From Selenomonas sp. WCT3 (GTDB lineage Bacteria; Bacillota; Negativicutes; Selenomonadales; Selenomonadaceae), in NCBI GenBank assembly GCA_900100835.1, contig FNCM01000009.1, positions 1 to 64,000 on the forward strand: a stretch of 64,000 bases of DNA. The letters are read 5' to 3'. Positions 43,432 through 52,091 of the stretch are shown in pieces. Each line of letters starts with the position of its first letter. Position 1 is the first letter of the stretch. The position numbers were made by a program, and so were the translations under genes. The notes under the pieces are model-generated. The model ran no database searches. It saw nothing but the letters and a program-made list of their open reading frames with translations, and was not told the DNA's origin.

Positions 43432-44265
43432 ATGAAATACGACATGAAACAGAAGTTATCGAGATATTCTGCCCGTAAATTGCTTTGTGCAGGTTGGGCA
43501 GCCCGTACGCTGACGGCTACGGTAATGCTGATGATGGCGGTAGTAGCGCCTGTGAATGTTTCCCGCGGTTATGCAGCGGCAGCCAGTGACGAATCCTTGG
43601 CGGCGGTGGTGGAGCTGGCCGATTACAGCGATGAGCGCGCGGAGAAGACTGCGGCAAAGCGCCGGGAACGCCGCGAACAGGCAAATGTCTTGGCTGCACA
43701 GCTTTTGCTTAAGGCACGTGAGGCCGAGGACGGCATCACGGCTGCCATGCAGCAGCTGGAAACCGATGGGGCCTATCTGGAAGGGCTGGAAAACCGTTTC
43801 AAGCGTGCGGACAGCCTGTCAGGAAAAATCTTGGCTGATGCAGAAGGAAATCATGAGAGTCTGGATAAGGCTGCCGGAGCAATCAGTGATGTGCTTCGCT
43901 ACACGCTGGTAGTCGATGAAAAGTCTTATGCGGCCCAGGTCCCAAGGGCATTGCACCAGTTGGAGGAGTCGGGATTTACCGTGCTCAAATTCCGCAACGC
44001 CTGGGGGGGCAAATTCTATCAGGGTATCAATGCGCAGCTTATGAGCCCGGAAGGAGTAAGAGTGGAGCTTCAGTTCCATACGGCCCAATCCTATGCGATA
44101 AAGCAGGTGTCCCATGAGGTCTATGAGATTCGCCGTAATCCTCGGGCTACGGATGAGGAGCGAGCTGAGGCAACCCGCATGAGCATTGTGTATAACAACC
44201 ATGTCATCATGCCGGCTGGCGCTGACAAGGTGACTTGGGAGGGCAAAACAGGATTGGCAGCATGA
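43432..44265 (+). CDS. Exported RelA/SpoT-fold protein
   Basis: Protein of 277 residues. It has a long N-terminal signal with hydrophobic core TLTATVMLMMAVVAPV (27-42) and likely cleavage in GYAAAAS (46-52), then a helical region and a RelA/SpoT synthetase-like domain: NRFKRADSLSGKI (121-133) as the substrate loop, ISDVLRYTLVV (151-161), GGKFYQGINAQL (192-203) and VELQFHT (211-217). These follow the order of (p)ppGpp or (p)ppApp synthetase domains. It is unusual for such a domain to carry an export signal. GGAGGT sets the start. It could be a secreted toxin-like pyrophosphokinase or an inactive relative. Confidence 0.72.
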   Translation: MKYDMKQKLSRYSARKLLCAGWAARTLTATVMLMMAVVAPVNVSRGYAAAASDESLAAVVELADYSDERAEKTAAKRRERREQANVLAAQLLLKAREAEDGITAAMQQLETDGAYLEGLENRFKRADSLSGKILADAEGNHESLDKAAGAISDVLRYTLVVDEKSYAAQVPRALHQLEESGFTVLKFRNAWGGKFYQGINAQLMSPEGVRVELQFHTAQSYAIKQVSHEVYEIRRNPRATDEERAEATRMSIVYNNHVIMPAGADKVTWEGKTGLAA

Positions 44266-44477
44266 TTATCCACATCCTCCTGTGTATAAATCTGTCAAAG
44301 GGCTTTGGCATTGGCTTTATTGGTCAATGCCGAGGCTTTTTTTATTGCACTCAAGCAAAAAAATCAGTAGAATAGAGGCAGAGTATTGACAAAATCGTGA
44401 GGTTATCCACATCTTTATCCACAATCGTGTGGATAAAGAAAGATTTTTGGGGATAACAATATGTTTTATGTGGATTA
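44266..44477. other. DnaA-box cluster 2
   Basis: Seven 9-mers between the RelA/SpoT-fold gene and the helicase gene. Exact copies: 44266-44274 (+), 44403-44411 (+), 44415-44423 (+) and 44428-44436 (-). One-mismatch copies: 44281-44289 (-, TGTGTATAA), 44448-44456 (-) and 44469-44477 (-). The last ends 22 bases before the helicase start codon. Confidence 0.8.
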
Positions 44478-44498
44478 GTGGATGAATTCGAGGAATGT

Positions 44499-47400
44499 AT
44501 GGATAATCAGAAAAAAGTATTGAAATTGTTTGATTATATCCGGCAGGTATGCAGCTTACGTCAGCAATTGATTCGGAATATCAAGGAGCAGGAGTGGACG
44601 CTGTTTTTTGATGAGCTGCCGATAGACCCGAAACGCATCCATGTTTGGAAAAATTCCGGGGAAGAGGGCCATGAGGGCGTATTGCTGGAGGTTGCGAAGC
44701 CGGAATTTACCGCCTGCCCGGAAATGCCCTTTGATTTGGTCGGCTGGGTGCGCACGCCGGATTGGCGGAATTTTGAGACGGTGGACATCGAAGTCCGGGA
44801 AGAACGGATGCGCAAGGACCCACGGCTGGGGGAGATTACCGAGCGCTTTGTGGATTCCGGGGTGCGTATTGCGGCCTTTGAGGACTGGAAGCGCCGGCGT
44901 ACCTTATGGCGGGCAGGGGAAATGGTCAAAAGCCGTACCCAGGCACTGTTTATGACCCTTTATGAATTATACGACCGTTGCCGCCAGGAACCGGAACAGC
45001 TGGAGCTCATGGTGGGGGACGGCATGTTTTACAGTGGGTTGGATGCTGCCATCCATCACCCCATTGTATTGAAACGGGTTCGCCTTCATTATGATAAGAA
45101 GGGAACCATGCAACTGTTGGACACGGATTATCCCACGGAACTTTATGGGGATATGTTTCAGGATATGCCGGGCATAGAAGGGGATGGAATTCGGGCTTTT
45201 TCGGGCAAGCTCGATGAAGCGGAGCTTCATCCGCTGGACGGGGAGCTGGTATCCTTCCTACAGGAGGCCGTTCCGGCGCTGACTCCGAATTGCCGTTTCG
45301 CTGAGAAGCGCTTTGACATCCTGCCTACGGATTGGTATTTGGTTTATCCCCGGCAGGTGATGTTCCTGCGCCGCCATAATGCCGGGCTGGAACGGGCAAT
45401 CGCCGGGCTGATGGCCTATGTGGATAACCATGGGGAAGTGCCGACGGCGCTTTTGGAGATTGTGGACCCGGAGTATGGCAAGGCGCCGTCGGAGCCAATG
45501 ACCGTAAGCCTTGAGGATATCCGTGGTGAGGCAGAAGATATTCTGCTGACGAAACAGGCAAATGCTGAACAGCTGGCAATCGCGCGGAAAATTGAGCAGG
45601 CACCAGCTGTGGTGGTTCAGGGGCCGCCGGGTACCGGCAAGACCCATACGATAGCCAATTTGTTAGGGCATTTTCTGGCCAAGGGACAGCGGGTTTTGGT
45701 GACCAGCGCTACGTCAAAGGCCTTGTCCGTGCTGAAGGAGAAATTGCCGGCCGGTATCCAGGACCTCTGTGTGTCGCTGCTGGAGGATTCTCGCCAGGAT
45801 ATGGAGCGTTCTGTCAGCGGAATCTGTGAGCGGCTGTCCCGTTCTTCGGCGGAAGAAATGTATCGGGCGGCGGAAACCTTGACTGCTGAACGCCATGAAC
45901 TGCTGCAGCAGCTGGGCGAATTGCGCACGCGGCTGGAAAATATCCAGCGCATGGAGGCGCGGCGGGATTATTTCCTATTGGATGGAAAGGCTTGGTCGCT
46001 GTCGCGGATGGCAGCATTTTTGCATGACCATGAGGATTTAGCTGGGATTATTCCAGGCGAAATTGAGGAAGGGGCATCCCTGCCCCTGTCCGAGGCAGAG
46101 TTTTTGGAGCTTTATGGGTCAAATGCTGCCTTTGACGCACAGCTATTGGCAGAACTTGGCGAAAGTTTGCCGGACCGGTCGGAACTTTTGACGCCGGCCG
46201 AGGCAGCGGCGGCTTTAGGACAGGCAGTTGCCCGGCAACAGGAAAAAGCAGAATTGCTGGCAAGCTTTCCCGAAGTGGCATTAGATGGTGAAGGGCATGT
46301 CCTGCGAAAGGGCCGCCGGGTGACGGAGGAGCTTTCCCTGGATATGCTCCAGGAGACGAACGCCCTGTATCAGACCATTGACTTTTCTAGGTTCCGGCAG
46401 GAGTGGGCCCGTGAGGCGGTGTTAGCTGGCCAGCAGGGCGGTGCGCATCGCGAGGTCTGGGAGATGCTGGGCCGGGATATTGTCCGGGTTCAGCATCTCA
46501 AACAGCAGTCGATGACGCGGTTTTTTGGGCGGGAGTTTGACTACAAACTAGACCGGCCGCTGGATAAGGATTTGATTCAGCTGCTTTCTGAGTTGGCCGA
46601 AGCCTTTGATGCCGATGGGCATCTTTCCCTGTGGAATCGGCTGCGCCATAGTGATTGGAAGGCGGTACAGCAGGGCTTTTGCATCGATGGCAAGCCCCTG
46701 GCCAGCCGCAGCGATTGCCAGCTGGCCATGCAGTATGTTTCCCTGCATCAGGCCCGTGAGCTGGTGCGCCGCGAATGGTCCCAGCTGCTTGTGCCCTACG
46801 GCATGATTTCCTATGAAGAATTGGCTCAGAACGAAGATGATATTGATGACTTGGTAAGTGCCCGCTGGCAGGAGATACAGGAGCTTTTGGATTGGTATCC
46901 CAAGGTTTGGGATGAACTGATGCTCTGCTGGCGCCGGGCAGGGGTAATCGCTGATGCCATTTACGAGGGGGGCAGTTATCTGACGCCGCACCAGAAACTG
47001 CAGGAGCAGCTTTCCTGGTTGGAGGAGGATTTCCCCCGTTGGCAGAGACTCTTGGTGCTCTGTGAAGAAGAGGGCAGGGGAGAAGATCCTCTGGAAAAAT
47101 CCCGGCTGGCAGTGGCTGCGGCGGATGGAACAGTGGCCAGAATGTTTGCCAAGGCGCTGCTGGAAGGAGACGCAGACCTTTATGCGGAAGCCTATGAGCG
47201 ATTGGCTGCTGATGACAGGCTCAGGGAGAGTTATCTTCGCCGCCAGGAGCTCCTTGGACGGCTGGCGGTTGCCGCCCCCCTTTGGGCGCAGTATATCTGC
47301 GAGCAGGCTGAAGGCTTTGCAGGCTCTCTGCCGCCGGAAAATCTGTCCTTGGCCTGGCTTTATCTGCAGTTTAAGCAGGTACTTGATGAGGTGCCACAGG

Positions 47401-48995
47401 ATGATATGCGGGAGCTTTCCCAGCAAATTCATGATTTAACGGCGCGTCTGCATCAGACTACTACCGAACTGGCAGAAAAATTGTCCTGGTATCATCTGCT
47501 CAAAGATGTATCGGGGAGCAATCTACAGTCCAGTCTGATTGGCTGGAGCAAGGCAGTGGCTAAGATTGGCCGGGGAAAGGGCAAGTATGCGCCCCGCCAC
47601 ATCCGTGAGGCCCGCCAATGCATGTTAGAGGCCCAGGCGGCAGTCCCCGCTTGGATTATGCCGCTTTCGCGGGTATGGCAGAACTTAAAGCCGGAAAGTG
47701 AGAAATTCGATATACTCCTGATTGATGAAGCCAGCCAGGCGGATATTACGGCGCTGCCGCTGCTTTATTTCGGCAAAAAAGTCATCATCGTGGGGGATGA
47801 CAAACAGGTCAGCCCGTCGGCTGTAGGGGTTACCGCCGAAGATATCACCCGGCTGCAGACGGCATCTATCCAGGGCGTTATCAAGCATGCCTCCCTGTAC
47901 ACCATGGATACGTCCCTTTACGATATCGCCCAGATGAATTTTGAAGCGCGGATGCTCACCGAGCATTTCCGCTGTGTGCCGGAAATTATCGGTTACAGCA
48001 ATCAACTGGTTTACGACGGGCGTATCCGTCCCCTGCGAGAAGCTGGCAGCAGCCCATTGATGCCACTGGTGGATGTGAAGGCCGATGGCTGGCGTGAGGG
48101 CACCCAGAAGCGCAATTACCGGGAAGCGGAGGAAATCGTGGCCGTCTTTGCCGCCTGCTTGGAGCAACCGGAATACCAAGGCAAAACCTTTGGGGCGATC
48201 TCTATGTTGGGGGATGAGCAGGCCAAAGTCATCCGGGAAATGGCGGTTCGGCGTCTGGGTATTACTGCGCTGGAAGATTGTCAGTTCCTCTGTGGCAATC
48301 CGGCCCGGTTCCAGGGGGATGAGCGGGATATTGTATTTCTTTCCCTGGTGGACAGCTGCGAAGATGGAAGTTCCCTGCGGCTGCTCTCAGAGGGGCACAA
48401 TGGCAGTACCAGCAAGCGCTACAATGTAGCGGCCAGCCGTGCGCGGGACCAGCTTTGGATTTTCCATTCCATGGATGTGGAGGAGTTGAAACCGGGGGAT
48501 ATTCGCCGGGGGCTTATTGAATATGCCAATAATCCTGTCCGGGATACGGTGCAGAACGAAGCGGAGGAGTCCTCGCTGGCGGTGGCGGTGTATCGTGAAC
48601 TAATACGCTGCGGCTATCATGTGGAGAAGAACTTTGCCGTTGGTGCCTATACGATTGATATGGTGGTTTTGGGGCAGGGCCAGAAGGTGGCCATTGACTG
48701 TGATGGCGAACATTGGGTGAGCAGTATCCAGCAGGCCGCAGAAGAACGTTGCCAGCAGGCAGTCCTTGAACGTTTGGGCTGGAATTTCCTGCGGGTTCGC
48801 GGCAGTCATTGGTACCGTGATCCTGAGGAAACATTCCGTCGTTTGATGGCTGGACTTGCCGTTCAAGGAATTGAGCCAGAGGTGGCTGACCAGGATGACC
48901 AGCTGTCAGGAAAACAGCGGGAAACGGTACTGGCAGCAGTCAGACAGCGGGCCGAGGAAATCCTGAACCAGTGGCGGGCCGAGGTGGATTCCTAA
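44499..48995 (+). CDS. SF1 helicase fused to a PD-(D/E)xK nuclease domain
   Basis: Protein of 1,498 residues. A long N-terminal region of unknown fold is followed by a UPF1/DNA2-type helicase: GPPGTGKT (375-382) as Walker A, DILLIDEASQAD (about 1072-1083) as Walker B, LTEHFRCVPEIIGYSN, and YNVAASRARDQLWIF as motif VI. About 690 residues separate Walker A and B, so a large helical insert is present. The C terminus (about 1360-1450) has IDMVVLGQGQKVAIDCDGEHW and LGWNFLRVRGSHWYRDP, a Vsr/DUF559-like nuclease core. The architecture resembles antiphage helicase-nucleases. ATG at 44499 follows GAGGA. DnaA boxes crowd its promoter region. Confidence 0.85.
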   Translation: MDNQKKVLKLFDYIRQVCSLRQQLIRNIKEQEWTLFFDELPIDPKRIHVWKNSGEEGHEGVLLEVAKPEFTACPEMPFDLVGWVRTPDWRNFETVDIEVREERMRKDPRLGEITERFVDSGVRIAAFEDWKRRRTLWRAGEMVKSRTQALFMTLYELYDRCRQEPEQLELMVGDGMFYSGLDAAIHHPIVLKRVRLHYDKKGTMQLLDTDYPTELYGDMFQDMPGIEGDGIRAFSGKLDEAELHPLDGELVSFLQEAVPALTPNCRFAEKRFDILPTDWYLVYPRQVMFLRRHNAGLERAIAGLMAYVDNHGEVPTALLEIVDPEYGKAPSEPMTVSLEDIRGEAEDILLTKQANAEQLAIARKIEQAPAVVVQGPPGTGKTHTIANLLGHFLAKGQRVLVTSATSKALSVLKEKLPAGIQDLCVSLLEDSRQDMERSVSGICERLSRSSAEEMYRAAETLTAERHELLQQLGELRTRLENIQRMEARRDYFLLDGKAWSLSRMAAFLHDHEDLAGIIPGEIEEGASLPLSEAEFLELYGSNAAFDAQLLAELGESLPDRSELLTPAEAAAALGQAVARQQEKAELLASFPEVALDGEGHVLRKGRRVTEELSLDMLQETNALYQTIDFSRFRQEWAREAVLAGQQGGAHREVWEMLGRDIVRVQHLKQQSMTRFFGREFDYKLDRPLDKDLIQLLSELAEAFDADGHLSLWNRLRHSDWKAVQQGFCIDGKPLASRSDCQLAMQYVSLHQARELVRREWSQLLVPYGMISYEELAQNEDDIDDLVSARWQEIQELLDWYPKVWDELMLCWRRAGVIADAIYEGGSYLTPHQKLQEQLSWLEEDFPRWQRLLVLCEEEGRGEDPLEKSRLAVAAADGTVARMFAKALLEGDADLYAEAYERLAADDRLRESYLRRQELLGRLAVAAPLWAQYICEQAEGFAGSLPPENLSLAWLYLQFKQVLDEVPQDDMRELSQQIHDLTARLHQTTTELAEKLSWYHLLKDVSGSNLQSSLIGWSKAVAKIGRGKGKYAPRHIREARQCMLEAQAAVPAWIMPLSRVWQNLKPESEKFDILLIDEASQADITALPLLYFGKKVIIVGDDKQVSPSAVGVTAEDITRLQTASIQGVIKHASLYTMDTSLYDIAQMNFEARMLTEHFRCVPEIIGYSNQLVYDGRIRPLREAGSSPLMPLVDVKADGWREGTQKRNYREAEEIVAVFAACLEQPEYQGKTFGAISMLGDEQAKVIREMAVRRLGITALEDCQFLCGNPARFQGDERDIVFLSLVDSCEDGSSLRLLSEGHNGSTSKRYNVAASRARDQLWIFHSMDVEELKPGDIRRGLIEYANNPVRDTVQNEAEESSLAVAVYRELIRCGYHVEKNFAVGAYTIDMVVLGQGQKVAIDCDGEHWVSSIQQAAEERCQQAVLERLGWNFLRVRGSHWYRDPEETFRRLMAGLAVQGIEPEVADQDDQLSGKQRETVLAAVRQRAEEILNQWRAEVDS

Positions 48996-49033
48996 AAAAA
49001 TAAAATTTTTTGCGTTTTTTTGTAAAAAAGGGT

Positions 49034-49062
49034 TTGACAAAGTATGGAGAAATGGCTATAAT
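49034..49062 (+). promoter_or_regulatory. Promoter of the second tRNA operon
   Basis: TTGACA (49034-49039), 17-base spacer, TATAAT (49057-49062): perfect consensus, 55 bases before the first tRNA. Confidence 0.88.
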
Positions 49063-49117
49063 AGATTTTGTCAGTCAGCGAGACACAGAAAAGTTCTGAG
49101 TTAAGCGGTGACAAAAT

Positions 49118-49192
49118 GCGGAAATAGCTCAGTGGTAGAGCACCACCTTGCCAAGGTGGGGGTCGCGAGTTCGAGCCTCGTTTTCCGCTCCA
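49118..49192 (+). tRNA. tRNA-Gly (GCC), copy 1
   Basis: Acceptor GCGGAAA/TTTCCGC, anticodon loop TTGCCAA, encoded CCA. Identical to the next gene. Confidence 0.95.
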
Positions 49193-49196
49193 TATT

Positions 49197-49271
49197 GCGG
49201 AAATAGCTCAGTGGTAGAGCACCACCTTGCCAAGGTGGGGGTCGCGAGTTCGAGCCTCGTTTTCCGCTCCA
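49197..49271 (+). tRNA. tRNA-Gly (GCC), copy 2
   Basis: Exact tandem duplicate of 49118-49192, four bases after it. Confidence 0.95.
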
Positions 49272-49307
49272 TTCTTGATTAGTAGCTGAAAAGCTTCTAT
49301 ATACAAT

Positions 49308-49384
49308 GGGCCTATAGCTCAGTTGGTTAGAGCAACCGGCTCATAACCGGTCGGTCCTTGGTTCGAGTCCAAGTGGGCCCACCA
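49308..49384 (+). tRNA. tRNA with CAT anticodon (elongator Met or Ile2)
   Basis: Acceptor GGGCCTA/TGGGCCC, anticodon loop CTCATAA, encoded CCA. Elongator methionine and lysidine-modified isoleucine tRNAs cannot be told apart safely by eye; the body resembles both. Confidence 0.88.
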
Positions 49385-49414
49385 ATTCCAACTTTATATT
49401 TTAACCAATGTTAT

Positions 49415-49492
49415 GACTCAGTAGCTCAGCTGGATTAGAGTATTTGACTACGAATCAAAGGGTCGGGGGTTCGAGTCCCTCCTGGGTCACCA
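49415..49492 (+). tRNA. tRNA-Arg (ACG)
   Basis: Acceptor GACTCAG/CTGGGTC, anticodon loop CTACGAA, encoded CCA. The anticodon stem is A-T rich (TTTGA/TCAAA). Confidence 0.92.
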
Positions 49493-49496
49493 TTGT

Positions 49497-49582
49497 GGGT
49501 AGGTGCCCGAGTGGTTAAAGGGAACAGACTGTAAATCTGTCATCTTCGGATTACGATGGTTCGAATCCATCCCTGCCCACCA
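49497..49582 (+). tRNA. tRNA-Tyr (GTA)
   Basis: Class II tRNA with long variable arm, acceptor GGGTAGG/CCTGCCC, anticodon loop CTGTAAA, encoded CCA. Confidence 0.93.
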
Positions 49583-49593
49583 CCTTGAATGAC

Positions 49594-49619
49594 AGCGTCG
49601 CTTAGGCGGCGCTTTTTTG
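49594..49619 (+). terminator. Terminator of the second tRNA operon
   Basis: AGCGTCGC/GCGGCGCT stem followed by TTTTTT. Confidence 0.8.
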
Positions 49620-49635
49620 TTGTCTAAACGGCAAA

Positions 49636-49672
49636 AAGATAGGCCCCCATGGAGTAAGTCCGTGGGGGCCTG
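49636..49672 (-). terminator. Terminator of the minus-strand hypothetical gene
   Basis: AGGCCCCCATGG/CCGTGGGGGCCT stem; on the minus strand it is followed by TATCTTTTT. Confidence 0.7.
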
Positions 49673-49697
49673 TAGTTATTGGTCTGTTATTGGCCGT

Positions 49698-50087
49698 TTA
49701 CTGGTCGATGGGGCAGGATGGCGCTTGCCCGCCGCGCTCTGCCGTGTGTTTGCCTTCGAACAGTGCCTGGCTTACCCGGCGCATGAGTTCATCTTCTTCG
49801 GCAGCGGCATTGAAGACTACCTGTTTATCTTCTGGCAGGGTCTCCCCTTTCAGTTCGGTGATAGCCAGCTGCAGGCGGTGTTCTTTATCGAGACGGAAGG
49901 AATAGGACAGGCGGGTGGCCAGCCATTCAGTAATCATCTCGATGTTCTGGAACGAGGCTACCTTGTTATAGTTTTTGTAGACCTCGGCGGCAATGGCGGC
50001 AGCTTTTTTTTTGTCATCAACAGCGCCGATGACAGAAAACGCTTGTTTATTGCCTTCGGTGACAAGTTTAGTAATGATATAAAGCAT
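49698..50087 (-). CDS. Hypothetical protein, 129 residues
   Basis: I do not recognise the family. The product has no signal or membrane span. It has a mixed alpha/beta look with VTEGNKQAFSVIGAVDDKKKA near the N terminus, MITEWLATRLSYSF in the middle and an acidic helix EEDELMRRVSQALFEG before a polar tail. GAAAGGA precedes the ATG and a terminator lies just past its end, which supports this strand over the overlapping plus-strand frame. Monocistronic. Confidence 0.65.
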   Translation of the reverse strand: MLYIITKLVTEGNKQAFSVIGAVDDKKKAAAIAAEVYKNYNKVASFQNIEMITEWLATRLSYSFRLDKEHRLQLAITELKGETLPEDKQVVFNAAAEEDELMRRVSQALFEGKHTAERGGQAPSCPIDQ

Positions 50088-50423
50088 GGAGTAGTTCCTT
50101 TCTATTTTAATGTGAAAACATACAAGGATAATTGTAACAAAATCCAGCCACTTGTCAATTTTGGGCGGTTTTACAGGGAAACAGGCAACGCCTTTTCATT
50201 GTATGCAATAAATGGACATTTTGCAGGAATGTATGGAAAGGACTACAACATTACAGTTGTTGAATTATTTTTGTTTTATTTTCCATTGGAGGTAGACGCA
50301 ATAAGCGGAATAATAACGGGACTTATGTCCTTTTGTGCTGATATGAAAGTATAAATGTACTGAAATTAAAGAAATATGGAAGGAGTAAGGTCCTAGGTAA
50401 CAGTTTTTACACTTTGGGCAACT
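50088..50423. other. Non-coding AT-rich spacer
   Basis: No convincing gene. A plus-strand frame runs in from 49617 but lacks a ribosome-binding site and overlaps the real minus-strand gene. No structured RNA or repeat was identified. Confidence 0.5.
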
Positions 50424-50451
50424 TTGCTGATGCTTTTATTTATGCTATAAT
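50424..50451 (+). promoter_or_regulatory. Promoter of the peptide transporter gene
   Basis: TTGCTG (50424-50429), 16-base spacer, TATAAT (50446-50451), 74 bases before the start codon. Confidence 0.65.
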
Positions 50452-50525
50452 GTCTCCTGGTAAAATACAATAAATGAGACCGATGGAGGAGATAACTCGT
50501 CGGTAAAAAAGTTAGGAGATTAATT

Positions 50526-52025
50526 ATGGTTGAATCACATCCAGTAAACCGTAAGAAAGCATTTAACATGCTGTTCTTCATTGAGTTCTGGGAACGCTTT
50601 GGTTACTATGGTCTTCAGGCTGTATTGGCAGGCTTCTTTGTAAAAGCCCTGGGCATGGAAGACGCAGAATCCTTTGTTGTCTTTGGTGCATTCAGTGCAA
50701 TGGTATATGGCTATGTATCCTTGGGCGGTTTCCTGGGAGATAAAATTCTGGGAACCCAGCGTACGATTACCCTTGGTGCAGTGGTGCTGATGATTGGCTA
50801 TGCGATGATGGCGCTGGCTGGTGCCGACAAGACGATGGTATTTTTGGCATTGGGTGCTATTGCCTGCGGTAATGGTATCTTCAAGGCCAATCCATCTTCG
50901 CTGCTGTCGAAGCTCTATGAAGGCGATGAAAAAGATTTGGACAGTGCCTTCACGATGTATTATATGGCAGTTAACATCGGTTCCTTTATCTCGATGCTGC
51001 TGGTTCCGATCATTGGCGCCCAGTATGGTTTGTCTCTGGGCTTCATGATTTGTGCTATGGGTCTGATTCTGGCGGTCGGCGGATTCCTGGGCTTCCGCTA
51101 TTTGGTTCGCGGCATCGATTCGCCGGCGGGGGCTGAGCCGCTGACGATGAAGGAAATCGTTTTGACCCTCATCGGTGTTGTGGTCATGACGGTATTCTCC
51201 AGCTGGCTGCTTTCCCACCTTTCCGTGGCCCATTGGCTGCTGTTTATCATCGGTGTTTTGGTCTATGGTGTATTCTTCAAGATGATTATCCAGGCCAAAG
51301 GTGCTGAGCGCAGTCACATGGCAGCAGCAATGATTTTGATTGTCGAGGCCATTATCTTCTTTACGCTGTATCAGCAGATGCCTACGTCCCTCAATTTCTT
51401 TGCTATCAAGAATGTGGAACATTCGGTTCTTGGTATTGCCATTCCGAATGCAGAAGTATTCCAGACCCTCAACCCGTTCTGGATTATGTTGGCAAGCCCG
51501 GTGCTGGCTTGGGCTTACTCCCACTTTGGCAGTGAGGGGAAAGACCTGTCGATGCCGGCCAAATTCGCCTTGGGCATGCTGCTGACGGCGGCGTCCTTCC
51601 TCGTCGTTGGTTTTTCGGCCAACTTTGCCAATGAGGCGGGGATCGTATCGGCTTGGTGGCTCATTGGTTCCTATTTCCTGTCTTCCATTGGCGAGCTGCT
51701 TATCAGCGGTTTGGGCCTGTCCATGATATCCAAGCTGGTGCCGCAGAAACTCATTGGTTTCCTCATGGGAGCCTGGTTCCTGACCACCTCTATTGCCGCA
51801 ATCCTTGGCGGCTGGGTGGCAACCCTTACGACGGTATCGAAGGATGTTGTTGATCCGTTGCAGACGCTGCCGGTATACAGCGAGGTATTCACGCAGATTG
51901 GCCTGGTTACCTTGGGGGTAACCATTGTCATGGCGTTGACGGTTCCGATGCTCAATCGCCTCATCAATAAGAAAGATGAGGAAGCCTTCGAGGGTGAGCC
52001 AGAGGCTGCTGTTGCGGACAAATAA
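50526..52025 (+). CDS. POT-family proton-dependent peptide transporter
   Basis: Membrane protein of 499 residues, about 12-14 helices. FFIEFWERFGYYGLQAV holds the ExxERFxYYG proton-coupling motif in helix 1 and GGFLGDKILGTQRTI is the PTR2 signature loop. It imports di- and tripeptides with protons. TTAGGAGATTAATT precedes the ATG. It pairs functionally with the M20 peptidase downstream, but is a separate transcription unit with a terminator at 52042. Confidence 0.93.
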   Translation: MVESHPVNRKKAFNMLFFIEFWERFGYYGLQAVLAGFFVKALGMEDAESFVVFGAFSAMVYGYVSLGGFLGDKILGTQRTITLGAVVLMIGYAMMALAGADKTMVFLALGAIACGNGIFKANPSSLLSKLYEGDEKDLDSAFTMYYMAVNIGSFISMLLVPIIGAQYGLSLGFMICAMGLILAVGGFLGFRYLVRGIDSPAGAEPLTMKEIVLTLIGVVVMTVFSSWLLSHLSVAHWLLFIIGVLVYGVFFKMIIQAKGAERSHMAAAMILIVEAIIFFTLYQQMPTSLNFFAIKNVEHSVLGIAIPNAEVFQTLNPFWIMLASPVLAWAYSHFGSEGKDLSMPAKFALGMLLTAASFLVVGFSANFANEAGIVSAWWLIGSYFLSSIGELLISGLGLSMISKLVPQKLIGFLMGAWFLTTSIAAILGGWVATLTTVSKDVVDPLQTLPVYSEVFTQIGLVTLGVTIVMALTVPMLNRLINKKDEEAFEGEPEAAVADK

Positions 52026-52041
52026 ATTGAATACATAAACA

Positions 52042-52080
52042 AAAATGCGATGAAGTGTAGAAACTTCATCGCATTTTTTG
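52042..52080. terminator. Bidirectional terminator
   Basis: AAAAATGCGATGAAG/CTTCATCGCATTTTT stem between convergent genes. Confidence 0.85.
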
Positions 52081-52091
52081 TTGGGCGAGGT

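Noticed and set aside
49617..50354. A 245-residue plus-strand frame
   Set aside because: It overlaps the minus-strand gene at 49698-50087, which has a better ribosome-binding site and a terminator; the frame starts inside the tRNA terminator.
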